The translations under genes were made by a program, and so were the position numbers. From Hippophae tibetana (taxonomy: Eukaryota; Streptophyta; Magnoliopsida; Rosales; Elaeagnaceae), in contig CM072810.1 in NCBI GenBank assembly GCA_037013495.1, positions 107,856,398 to 107,920,397 on the forward strand: a DNA stretch of 64,000 nt, in the 5' to 3' direction. The notes below the pieces were generated by a model that saw only the letters and a program-made list of their open reading frames with translations, searched no databases and was not told the DNA's origin. Each line of letters begins with the position of its first letter. Position 1 is the first letter of the stretch. Shown in pieces: positions 35,451-46,400 of the stretch.

Positions 35451-35990
35451 ATAATGTGTAATAATAAAATAATTATAAGATTATTTATTAACTATGACAT
35501 GCCAGCACAAGTTATAATAAAAAAGTATTTTTCAACATTTAGCTTAATATTATCGCAAGTTGGATTAGAAAGTGTTTCCTTATGCAAGTCTTCCTTATCT
35601 AATTTAACAAGTCAACTTGCGTGTTACGCAGAGAAATTAGAATGAAAATAGGGCAAAGCAAGGACTAAAGTTTATAATTATTAGATTTTATTGTTTCTCA
35701 TTGGGTGTAATTGGGTTGTGAGTTATGAGTTGTAAGTGTTGTAAACACCTTGTGTAATTTTTTCCCTTTCAATAAAAAGATCTACAACAGGTCCGGAGAC
35801 GTAAGCAAGATTGGTCCAACTCCGTTATTAAATTTGTGTGTTATTTTATCTATTTTGCTTTCTCATTAATCTGGCTTATCGATAATTTGCGTAATTCTCA
35901 ACACCAATATCATCCACGTTGTGAACCATTTACGTGTGAAAAACTCGAGAAGATCAATTTTTCCAAAATTTTCTCTTTAGGCATATAGCC
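35451..35990. other. Intron; probable solo-LTR-like fragment
   Basis: About 35690-35905 ('attgggtgtaattgggttg' to 'gcgtaattctcaaca') resembles the downstream half of a plant LTR: an AATAAA-like signal ('tttcaataaaaag'), 'ggtccggagacgtaagc' and a CAACA end. No partner LTR was found. No coding. Confidence 0.35.
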
Positions 35991-35991
35991 C

Positions 35992-36507
35992 ATCCTGACT
36001 CGTACACCATTAACTTTTCGGAATCATTTCAAAAGATTCAATTGAATGATGGAGGACATTGGTACCCAATCAACTATCCTATTACTATTGACAGCAAAGG
36101 GCTTACAAAAGATTTGGATTCTCAAATTTGTGGATCTGTAGAAAGCTTTACCCTTCCACTCCCTTCAGATATTTCTCATGTGTTTACACCAAATTCATTG
36201 ACTCTCTTCGATTGCAGCCTAAGTGTTGACTTTACTTCTCCAAGAAATTGTACTCAGATAGGTTACTGGGGTTACAACATTTACTATCCTCTGTTAAATG
36301 ATATTCACAGCATGTAAATGTTCAACTTTCCATCTTCTAGTAGGACACCTTCATGTTTATGTAAATAATGATTGTATTAATTGTTTTTATGTTAATGGAG
36401 GCCAGTGCAAGACTGATGACAGGAACCAATTTTATTGTTTTATTGTTCCTATCCATGAAAACGTAGAGATAAAGAAAGAACCAATTGTTACAATTACAAG
36501 CAACTAA
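35992..36507 (+). pseudogene. Decayed short-class receptor ectodomain exon
   Basis: Reads 'HPDSYTINFSESFQKIQLND', 'GGHWYPINYPITID', 'SQICGSVESFTLPLPSD' and 'SLTLFDCSL', aligning with exon C ('CGLYPINC...KIQLRKGGYW...CESFASLALPEN...TIFNCSS'). The signal peptide and first cysteines are missing, a stop follows 'NDIHSM' (36315-36317), and the Cys tail 'CINCFYVNGGQC' is in a shifted frame. A pyrimidine tract ending TTTAG precedes it at 35990. It is therefore a truncated, frameshifted copy of exon C's class lying in the intron before the kinase exons. Confidence 0.7.
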
Positions 36508-36650
36508 AAGATTTGAAAGAAAGATGTTAGATGAACTTTGTTCGGTGACTTACTTTTTGTGTTTGTATTTGTGAGTGTATGCCTTATCTTCATAGAACTT
36601 ATTCTGATGATTCCTTTTTCACTTGGGCATGTTGGAACTTGGTTTGTTAT

Positions 36651-37025
36651 TGTTGGAATAAATATCAAGTATTAAGTTTCCTAAATTAGTTCAGAGTCAA
36701 TTAGGGTTTTATGTGAGTATAATAGGTTGCAATGGCATAGACTATAAATAGGTGATGTACTCTCTACTATTAACTAAGGAGAAGGAGAAATGTTTTTCAC
36801 TTTCTCATTTTCCTCTTTACTTTATATGATTTATCAACATGATATTAGAGCAAAAAGTCTTGAATTCAAAACTCAATAATCGAATTGTTAAATTTCAAGT
36901 ATTTGATGTATGTATTGCATAGAACCAACATTTATTAATAAGTGATATATGCATAAACGGTCACTTTCTCAATAATTTAAGTTTATGAGAAATTGAATTT
37001 CTTAATAACTTCTAACAATCATTAT
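36651..37025 (+). mobile_element. TRIM-like LTR and primer-site remnant
   Basis: A 189-bp LTR-like segment (36651-36839) runs from 'tgttggaataaat' to 'ttatcaaca'. It is followed at once by TGATATTAGAGC, a tRNA-Met-like primer site with two transitions. The sequence after it ('ttaaatttcaagtatttgatg...gcatagaaccaa') is related to 46104-46190 and 43990-44030. No coding capacity is visible, which fits a TRIM-type element. Confidence 0.5.
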
Positions 37026-37053
37026 TCCATCTTCATTATAAGATACATAAGAC

Positions 37054-37515
37054 TAGGGTTGTTCATCGGAACGAAACCACTGATTCTATACTCATTCGAT
37101 TCGATCCGACCATCCGTTCGGATTGAAACATCCTAATCCGCAACCGATTCGATCATTTTTCACATCCGTTCAATTCGATCTGTAAACTATTCGGATGACA
37201 TTCGATCAATCCGACCAATAAACTTAATTAACTCTATTTTTTGTATTTTTAAATAAATTTTTTAAATTTTCACATAAATCATAAAATAAAATTATTTGAC
37301 TTAAAAGAAACATTAAAAAATTAAATAAATATATATTAATTATATATATATATATATTTAATTTAATAAATATATATATAATTAATTTCAATCGAATTAA
37401 ATGAATCGTAGTAAAATCTGTCATCTGATTCGCACTTAACGGATGGAAAAATTTCCATCCAATCCGACCATCGGATTAGATCGGATCGGATGATCGGATT
37501 TTTTGCACACCCCAA
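37054..37515. mobile_element. hAT-like small inverted-repeat element
   Basis: The left end TAGGGTTGTTCATCGGA and the reversed right end TTGGGGTGTGCAAAAAATCCG form imperfect inverted repeats. Both are followed by 'ATCCGATC' type subterminal repeats (rc copies at 37440-37500). The middle is AT-rich with a TA microsatellite. No transposase. It lies in the intron just upstream of the linker exon. Confidence 0.45.
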
Positions 37516-37681
37516 CATAAGAAAATAGTTTTCTAGTATCTTAAAGATTTAACTGAAGGTTTAAATGTTTATTTTATTTCCAGTATAGTATCATGCTTCA
37601 GGTGTATGTCAAATTGACTCTCTATCTCTTCCTTATTATTGCTATATCTAACCTAACTTCTGCTCATAAACTATATTGCAG

Positions 37682-37717
37682 GAGGCAAGAAAAAACTGGG
37701 ATTGAAGTTAGGATTAG
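37682..37717 (+). CDS. LRK10L: LRK10-like receptor, 36-nt linker exon
   Basis: The acceptor is 'ttgcag' at 37676-37681 and the donor is 'GTAAGA' at 37718. Phase 1 on both sides, coding for 'GGKKKLGLKLGLG' with neighbouring bases. A Gly/Lys/Leu-rich stretch just before the membrane segment is typical of LRK10-like receptors, and a tiny exon here fits their gene structure. Because the exon is symmetrical, skipping it would not shift the frame. Confidence 0.75.
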
Positions 37718-38019
37718 GTAAGAATCCTTTATAACAATCAAACATCGTACTGATATGGATGATAGCATAGAGTAAACAATTTACAATCTACATAGAGCAG
37801 CTTCTGAGAATAATTCAAATTTGTAGATAAACGAGATGAGGCTTTAGATTCAAATTTGTTGTAAAGATAGACTTCATTACAATATAACATGACTATTGTG
37901 CCTTAGAGTCTATCTTTATAGCCAGCAGCAGAAGTTTTTCTTTTTTATTTAATGTGTCTTATCTAATATGGTGATTTGGTTAACACTTAATCATGAAAAA
38001 AAAATTCTCTCATATGTAG

Positions 38020-38268
38020 GTATTGGATGTTCAATTTTTGTTTTATGCCCGTTAATCTTCCTTATCTGGAGAAGCTACAAAAAGGTTCAGAGTTCTTCAA
38101 ATACGATCTCAAGGAACTTTTCTGATCCCTACTCAAATTCAGATCTAGAAGGTGGAAGTCACTACTTGGGGATCCCTGTCTTCTCCTATCATGATCTTGT
38201 AGAAGCAACTCACTACTTCGATAGCAAAAGAGAACTTGGAGATGGAGGTTTTGGAACCGTATATTATG
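38020..38268 (+). CDS. LRK10L: LRK10-like receptor, transmembrane and kinase-start exon
   Basis: The acceptor is 'atatgtag' ending at 38019 and the donor GTAAGA starts at 38269, phase 1 at both ends, 83 codons. A membrane helix comes first ('GCSIFVLCPLIFLI'), followed by the stop-transfer 'WRSYKK'. Then comes a juxtamembrane stretch with 'FSYHDLVEATHYFDSKRELG' and the ATP-binding glycine loop 'GDGGFGTVYYG'. 'FSY-EL-EAT--F' plus this loop is the hallmark entry to LRK10-like and WAK-like kinases. Confidence 0.88.
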
Positions 38269-38368
38269 GTAAGAGATTTGGAAAACTTAACAATCACATA
38301 TAATATATACTACAAGTACTTTAAGAAGCTTCACTAAAAATCCTTTTTTTAAAATGTTTTCAAACTAG

Positions 38369-39348
38369 GGGTACTTAAAGATGGTAGGGAAGTTGCAGTG
38401 AAGCGCTTATATGAACACAACTGCAAACGCTTACACCAATTCCTAAACGAAATTGTGATTCTTACTCGTCTGGGCCACAAAAATCTTGTCTCCCTCTACG
38501 GATGCACTTCACAACACAGTCGCGAACTACTCCTAGTATACGAGTATATTCCTAATGGAACTGTTGCTGATCATCTCCATGGAGATAGAGCAAAAATTGG
38601 TTGTCTTACATGGCCTATACGAATGAGCATTGCCATAGAAACCGCAGCTGCATTGACATATCTCCATGCTTCTGATATCATACACCGTGATGTTAAGACT
38701 AACAACATTCTTCTTGATAACAATTTTAATGTCAAAGTCGCAGATTTTGGACTTTCCCGGTTGTTCCCAAATGATGTCACACACATTTCAACTGCTCCAC
38801 AAGGAACCCCAGGATATGTTGACCCATCATATCATCAATGTTATCAACTAACTACTAAGAGTGATGTTTATAGTTTTGGTGTTGTCCTTGTTGAGTTAAT
38901 ATCATCTATGCCAGCAGTTGATATAACGAGGCATACACATGAAATAAGTCTGGCTAACTTAGCAATAAATAAGATCCAAATGAGCGCGATCAAAGAGATG
39001 GTCGATCAGTCATTAGGTTTTGAGACAGATAATGAAGTTAGAAGGAAGATAATAGCATTCTCAGAGTTGGCTTTTCAATGCTTACAGCAGGACAAGGAAG
39101 TGAGACCTTCAATGGAAAAGGTCTTGGAAGATTTAAAAAGAATTGAAAGTGGAAAAAATGAACGTGATGCTGAGAATGAAGAGGAACTATATGATAATTT
39201 TAAAGTGACAGACAATGTACATCCAACAGCCTCACCAGATTGTGATGAGATTAGTTTATTAAAGAACATAAAGCCACCAACTTCACCAATTTCTGTGACA
39301 CAAAATTGGCCTAGTAGTATATCTACAACACCTAATGTTAGTAGCTAG
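38369..39348 (+). CDS. LRK10L: LRK10-like receptor, Ser/Thr kinase domain exon
   Basis: The acceptor is 'caaactag' ending at 38368; stop TAG at 39346-39348; about 326 residues. The kinase motifs are complete: 'VAVKRL' (ATP Lys), 'IHRDVKTNNILLD' (catalytic loop, RD type), 'DFGLSRLF' (metal-binding), 'GTPGYVDPSY' (activation segment), 'SDVYSFGVVLVELI'. After the kinase a Ser/Pro-rich tail ends 'TTPNVSS'. The intact catalytic set implies an active cytoplasmic kinase transducing ectodomain signals. It is the only kinase domain in the window, serving as the shared 3' end of the locus. Confidence 0.93.
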
Positions 39349-41889
39349 TATTTTATCATCTGTTCTGCTAAATCTGAAGATAAAATGGTAATGATAATAT
39401 TCAAGAAAGGGTTAAGTTACAAAAAGATACAGGTGATGAGTTCAGTTTTATTTCTTCACAGGTGTTTTTAATGCTTAATTAGTGCTTGTTGTGGAAGCTA
39501 AATCACAGAAAAATTTATATTTATATACAACTGTTGAATGTTTTGGCAAGGGATTGTATATATTAAAAGAGCTATATATTGTACTAAATGTTCCTATTCA
39601 AACGTAATTTTCACCATCATGTTCAATCTTTGATTCACTTGTGCTTTTCTTTCCTTTACCCGATTTTCATTCTTGTTCTTTGTTTGTGGGTAATTAGGCT
39701 TTAATTAATTATATCACTGCTATAAAATGTAAAGTTGATTGTATTATGCGAGAAAAAAACACCAACGTCATAACAAATTTAAAATTTAGCTTAACAATAT
39801 CACATTCAAACCTTTTAAAAATAAAAAAATTTGCTCCAACAATAGTATTCTTCATTCCAACAAAAGTCTCACCAATTTATTATGTACCTAGAATCTGTAA
39901 ATATATTTATCGAAGTTTTATTCTTTCAAGATTTATCAACTATACCAACAAGCTGAATTCAAGGAAAAACTTATGGAAGATGTTTCTAAAATTTAAAATG
40001 TAATATAAATAATATGATATAATATTATTAATAAGTAAGTCGATGAAACTAAATAATATTAAATAAAAAATTATTATTTTAATTAAAATAATGTTTATGA
40101 TATATATATATATGCTCAAACTTATGTGGACATTTTTTTTCTCAATTTTGTTTTAACTTGGTTCTAAATTTTATTTTCTCAAACTTATATGGACATTTTT
40201 TTCAATTTTTTTTTTTTTGACTTAGTTCCAAATTTTATTTTCTTTATAAGAGATTAAGTTGTTTTTAGAACATGACTTGGTAATTAGATTTCGAGAACAA
40301 CAGGGTATGGCTTAACTTGTACGTTACCATTTACAAGTTTGTTATTTTGCCCCAAAAAAAAAAAAAGACTTACCATGTTTGCTAACTATTCTTACAGAAA
40401 GACCAACATACCTTGTCTCCATCTGCTCATCAACTTTAGCTTATTTATCTGCCGGAGGTATCTACTTTTAAGGAGAGCTCTCTCCGGTGAGTATAGTTCA
40501 ATAATATTCTTTTTTTTTTTACTTTTTTTTTTCTTTTTTCATTAGACTCTCTCTTTAACAGTCGGAGTGTTGTTCACAAATAATTATTACGATTAAATTA
40601 GTGATTTTCTAACTTAAATGACTTTTTAAGGATGAACAAATATTTACTAAATTGTAGATATTTAATTTAATATATGATTTTATATATATTCGAGTAGAAA
40701 TAAAGATACTTCAACATGAACAAAATGAAAAAAAATTATGATTTGATAGCACTCTTTGTAGAATTATTATTATTTTTTGTGTCATTTATTTTTTAATTTT
40801 TCAATATTAATGAATTTTATCAAAAAAAAATTATCATTCAGATATGAGTTTTAATGAATTATCTCACTCTCTTTTAAAAAAAAAATACTATCCTCATGAA
40901 AAGAAAAAAAGTTTGCTTAAGAAGAGGGGAAAAAATAAAAGTAAAACAAAAGAGAAAAAGTTACACCTCAGTACTAATTAGATGTTTAAGAATTCGAGCT
41001 AACTGAATTTTGAATTTTATATAACATCAACCATGACTAATTAAATTTTGTTAGTTTAATACATGATTTAGGTTGAATGATTCAGACACAGAAAATGGAA
41101 AACATATTCTTAAATTTGATCACGAGCTGTTTTTTTTTTAAAAGGTATAATGATATTTTAAGATAAGAGTAGGATCATTACTTTAAAAGCATTTTATCAA
41201 ACGAGTCTTTAATTCAACAAATGAAGAAATGGTTTAGCTATGCTCTTAAGACTCAACTCCATTACTAATTAATTTTGTGCCAAATTTTCTTTTTTCTTCT
41301 AGAATTAATATTAGAAAACTATGACATGGAATATTCAAATTTAATTTTCTTTAGTCAAAAGAATGACAGAATGAATTAAAGATACTAGACTAAGAAGACA
41401 GGTGTGCCTCTTTTTCATAACTAAGATTAGATTAACATAGCAATGAGATCTAAGAATTTACTCGGAAAAAGCACCCACTCTCTCTCTCTCTCTCTTTCTT
41501 CCTCATTTTCCTCCTCAAATTCTAAACCTTTAAGCAATCTTTGAAAACCAAAAAAAGAAAAAGAGACAAACCCAATTAGTATTATTTATTATTTTTAAAA
41601 TATATTATTTTATGTCTTATTTTTTATAAGGTAATTTATTTGTTTTTTTTTTAAATAATTATATTGATTTTAACCCATACTTCAAAAACAATTCAAAATC
41701 ACTATTTACACGCAGAAAAAGTAGCAGCGCTATTATTATCAACCAGTTCCCAACAGAGATCCCTTTTTCATCATCTCACAAGTAATAAAAAGTAATTTAA
41801 ACAAGAACAACTTTGAAATTCAATTGCGCTAAAATTGTAAAATCAAGTTTCCTATAAGTAAGCGAGATAGTAACTGTCAGACCTCAAAG
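39349..41889. other. 3' UTR of the receptor and intergenic region
   Basis: The first few hundred bases (to about 39600) are presumably 3' UTR. The rest is AT-rich with poly-T/poly-A runs, short repeats ('ctcaaacttatgtggacatttttt' twice, near 40116 and 40178), and a CT microsatellite at 41478-41500 that may belong to the leader of the next gene. No gene supported. Confidence 0.5.
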
Positions 41890-42354
41890 ATGGCGACGTT
41901 GCAAAGATTTAAGCTACTGGCTACTCAATGCGGTGTAGCTCAGAGCCCCACAAGAAGCCCAAGAACTTCGCCCCTTGTCACTCTCCGCCGTCGGAAGTCC
42001 ACTTTGCGGATGCTCCTTAGCCGGAGTAGTTCTCGCCGGTGGCCTCGCCGTTCGGATCCATTACCCGATAACAGAAATGAAAACGAAAATGACAGCGGGA
42101 GGAGTTTAGTGCAGAGGCAGAGTCTGAAGGAACTTTTCGTGTCTTCCCCGCCATTTGAGGTTGGGAGAGGTCAGATAGATATGAAAGAGAACAAGAGAGA
42201 TGAAGAAGGTGAGAACAAAGGAGTGGAGAATTTGATCGGGAAGGTGTTGGAAGGTGGAAGCGGTTCACCTAGATCGAATTGGACCGGTTTTCGATCCAGG
42301 TCGTTGTTAAGAAGGGCTTGGAGGCCAATGTTAGTTGCCATTCCTGAGTATTGA
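41890..42354 (+). CDS. Small basic plant protein of unknown function
   Basis: A single-exon frame of 154 residues, markedly less AT-rich than its surroundings, which supports it as real coding. It opens 'MATLQRFKLLATQCGVAQSP' and continues with Ser/Pro/Arg text ('TRSPRTSP') and an Arg-rich block ('LRRRKSTLRMLLSR'). The middle is acidic and low complexity ('NRNENEND', 'DEEGENKG'), and it ends 'SLLRRAWRPMLVAIPEY'. The Arg-rich N-terminus could be an organelle transit peptide or a nuclear signal. I recognise the N- and C-terminal pattern as a conserved uncharacterised plant family but cannot name a function. CT-rich DNA upstream (41478-41520) is a plausible promoter mark. Confidence 0.78.
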   Translation: MATLQRFKLLATQCGVAQSPTRSPRTSPLVTLRRRKSTLRMLLSRSSSRRWPRRSDPLPDNRNENENDSGRSLVQRQSLKELFVSSPPFEVGRGQIDMKENKRDEEGENKGVENLIGKVLEGGSGSPRSNWTGFRSRSLLRRAWRPMLVAIPEY

Positions 42355-43495
42355 ACTGAAATTTTGATCCATTTTACTACGCTTTGGATATCTTTTACAC
42401 CAATTTAGCCTCGAAGGAGTTTTAGTAAATTAGTTTTCAGATCATTATTTGTATGATTACTTTTTAGTTTAGGTTTCGGAATTAAATTTAAACAAGCTTC
42501 TTAATTTGCCATAGAATTATATTTAATGTTACTGTTATCAGTTTTTTCTGCAAAGAAGAACATGCAGGGACATGGTATATAGTTTGGTGGATAATATTTT
42601 AAAGTTTAAATTTAGCCGTTTTTCATCCAAATTTAACACATAAATCTTTAAACTTTTAAATCTAATAATTTAATCCCTAAATTTTTAAAATTTTACACAT
42701 AAATCTTAAGTTAATTAATAAAATACATATTTATAAATCAAATAAAATTTATAGGTAAAGTTATAAAAATTTAATTATTAAATTATAAAATTTAAATATT
42801 AATAAAAAATAATTAAAAATTTAAATATCAATAAAAAATAATTAAAAATTTAAATATCAAATTATATGTTTTAAAAGCTTCAATATCAATACATAAATTT
42901 AATTAAAATTTAAAAATTAATAATCCACTTCACTATTTTTAAATTCCCAAAGAGTACAACAATGCTTGATCAACTCCCAAATCCATATGATAATATAATA
43001 CCGTGATTCCAAATGAGTTCACGATAATGATCATCAAAAAGAAATTCAGATTCTTGGAAACGATCGAAAACATCTTAATAGCAGCCTACCAAACCATACA
43101 CTCAGAGAAGAGAAATAAAAAATACAATTATACTGTTTCCTTTGTAACCAAACATACTGCAATTCGTTCCTGTCCTCACCTGGATGAAGAAAGGAACATT
43201 TTTTTTTAATTCTTACAGTTTTGTTTTTGGGATACCGTTTACATTAAAGGCTTCTGCCTTAACGGAGAGGACAGGTGAGAAGATCATTTAGTCAAGATCG
43301 AAAACATTTACGGTTAATACAATGGTTTGAATTCTTAAAATTTACTTCAAAATAGGTTAATGACATGAAAGCAAGATAAGTAGGTGAAACTGGACTAACA
43401 CTTCACCTTTCCAGCTATTCAATTAAAATCCTACAGAAAATCCCCCAATTGGGCGGCCAGTCAAAACGAAATGGTTGTCTATCAGTGGCCTGCTG
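42355..43495. other. Intergenic between two convergent genes
   Basis: Contains the 3' ends of the unknown gene (+) and the carrier gene (-). About 42590-42920 is a worn repeat with a tandem 'aatttaaatatcaataaaaaataatta' pattern (near 42790-42860). No gene supported. Confidence 0.5.
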
Positions 43496-46400
43496 TTAGA
43501 TGCTGCTCTTTATTTCATGAGGAATTGGGATCGTCCTTTTATTTGATTGGGTATGTGCTTGATGAAAAACAGAACTATTTTCTTTACTATGAGTTTCTGC
43601 ATTTCCTTGCTGAGGTGTAGGATTGGGTTGAGAACGGTTCTTGGCCAGAGGAATAACCCGCTGCAAGAACCTATGTATCATCTCATAACTGGTAAAGGTA
43701 ATGACTGCAGATGGAGTTGTTCTCATTAGATTAGTTGCACATCCACTATAAAAACCACAAAGTCCCTCCTTTTGAAAGACCTTTTTTATGCAATCTATTA
43801 CCCCTGCATACGGGAGTTCAACATGTCTAACCTGTCCTTGTTCTTGCAACCTGGAGCGCACAACCTAGTTGTAATGCACACAAAAAGAAATCTGTATTAG
43901 ATGTGTAAAATGATTGTTGTAAGCTTTTTGGAGAATGGAGTTTCCAAAACTTTTAACAAAGTACGAGAGCAAGATGTTAACCCTGCAACCCAAATTGTTT
44001 AATTTCAAGTATTGAGCTTATAATAAATATAAAGCCCTTGAGAAGATCGTTAGATGAGTAAAGTATTAATGATTGTTGGCTGTTGTCCCAATAAGTTTTT
44101 GGGATGATTGGTTTTCCAACAAACTCTAAAAATGGGTAAGAGAGAATTAAATGCCCTGGTTGATTAAAAAAAATATCAGAATTCAGTGAAGGTTAGAAAA
44201 ATCCAACAAAACATACCTCGTGAGGATAAGTCAATACAGAAGCAATTATTTTGGATATTGATGAGGCAACAGCGACACTGACAGGGTGTAGCTTATCTAC
44301 ACTTGTATTATCCAATAATACAATCCATATAAACAATAGCTTTTACCATAAACAAAATGCAGAGAACTCCTATACATAAACCCATAACACATCAAATTAC
44401 CCCTTTCGGCCATATAAGACTTGATCTTTTCATAAGCTGGAAATTGTATTGCAACATGACTTATCCCAGCCAACGAAGGCACAATACCACTATTTCAAAT
44501 TAACAATAAATATTGCATCAGGCAAAAGAAAATTCAGCACCTTGCTTCTTACATATACTGAAGCCCAGGAGCGAAAAACATTTCTATCCAGTTCATTTGG
44601 TTCAAACCAAGCATGCAGTTTCTTCTGTCAATAGCTTACAAAGATTCAAAGTAGAAAGATGGGTAGATTAGCTTATAATTAATATGGAGGAGAGAGCAAT
44701 AATTATCCTAACAGAATCGGTATTTTTGGTCAGAGTTACCAGATTGAGTTAAAATACCAATCTTTGCCTTCCTCAGTCCTATTAGTATTAGAATAAGAAA
44801 ACAAACCTATATAATCCCCCGCACACCTTCTTCATGCAAAATCCTTCTTAAGCCAGAAAACATGCCTCTGTAAGGAACTATGTCTGATCTCATTCCCTGT
44901 GTCTAAAAGAAGGTAAAAAGAAATAAATGTCCCAAATAATACCACATTTGATATAATAATATTTATCAATATCAAGAAACCCATGGAAGATATTGTCGTA
45001 TCATAAAGCTATGTGAGATCTATTTATCTAGGCGAACTTTGAATCCGTTTTCAATTCCAGGAGTCATTTAATAATGTAGCAGAAACTGAGAAAATCACTA
45101 AGATGGTCGCGTTTTGCAGAAAGAATTAAATTGACTATACTCAATTTCGAGGAACAGATGGTGCAGAGAATAGGCCTAGGAAATCTATTCTACAATTTAA
45201 GCTACGTAATTATAGCATCACTGTTGTGGAAGCAAGCTATAAGAATACTATAATAAAGAATTTAAACATTCTTCATAATTATTAACTGCCTATCAAGCTT
45301 CTACAAGTACAGAAAAAAATTAACAAACAAAACGAGCACTGCCAAGGATCTCTGGGATCAATATATATCATGACAAATATGAAATATCAATAAGAGAGGA
45401 TAAAGATAAAATAAATAAATAAGAGAGTGTAATGGCTTCTCCATATAAATTTAGGCCAATATATAAACTCTGATTTTATGAAGCGGACTATCACAATTTA
45501 AACTAAAAGTTGATAAATCAAAATCCAAATTAATGAAACCTATAAGTTACATAACTACCTCATTTCCTAATATCAATAAAAATATTTCCATTTTGAAAAT
45601 AAGTAGAAAAAACTATCAAATCAAGGGAAATTACAGCAAGAAGAAATTATTCATGGTAAGCACTAGTTAGTTTAGGTAAAGAAACTTAAGTTACATTAAT
45701 ATGTACTAGTAGGCTTATTTTACAATCAATGTCTATGTCTGCTTGGCCCATGCATTTATCCTATAATTGAGATCTGACAAACAAAATCCACCATGTTTTC
45801 CAATTATAACTCCTGATATTCTTATAGAAAAAGTCCTGACGTACTTTTCTGCTTTACTGCAACATAGAGAAGCATCCCCATTGCCACAGAAACATAATAA
45901 CAAAAAAACCCAGAATCACACACATGTACATGCATGTAGCAGCAGTTGCAAGGTTGACAATTATAATAAACTCATGGAAACAGCTAATAATGAATAAAAC
46001 AAAACAATGGATATGATAAACGTATAAAAATAATGTTGGACCTTTTCACAATAGCTTAAGTTTTTGGGAGAATTGGTTTCCCAACAATTTCTAACATGAT
46101 ATTAGAGTAACCCCAACTGTTGAATTACAAGTGTTTGGCCTCTACGGTGCATAGAGCCAATACTTGTAAGAGTATGATAAATATATAAAAGTAATAATGG
46201 ACCTGAATGAAGTATGTCTTTTAGCCGCTCATAAACTGTGAAGTACACCTGCATAACAAATAAGCACTTTACAAACTAACTTGAAGTCTGGTTTTGACAA
46301 CCCACAATGGATTAGTTGAAATGGATGTGGCAGCCCCAGCACCACCAGCAGCAATCATATTTGCACTAAACGTGAGCTGATTGTTCCCATTCACTGCAAC

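Larger units (their letters stand above)
16104..39348 (+). other. LRK10L: LRK10-like receptor kinase locus: three ectodomain exons, one kinase
   Basis: Ectodomain first exons end at 16905 (donor GTTAGT), 26661 (GTAAGA) and 28613 (GTAAAT). All three break after the first base of a codon. The only downstream exons are 37682-37717, 38020-38268 and 38369-39348, also phase 1 at each junction. Summed lengths are 2067, 2037 and 1890 nt, each a multiple of three. No second kinase is visible after any of the upstream ectodomains. Either the ectodomains are alternative first exons of one gene, or the first two are tandem copies that lost their kinases. Arabidopsis LRK10L1 (At1g18390) is known to make isoforms from alternative promoters, which makes the first reading plausible. 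Confidence 0.7.
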
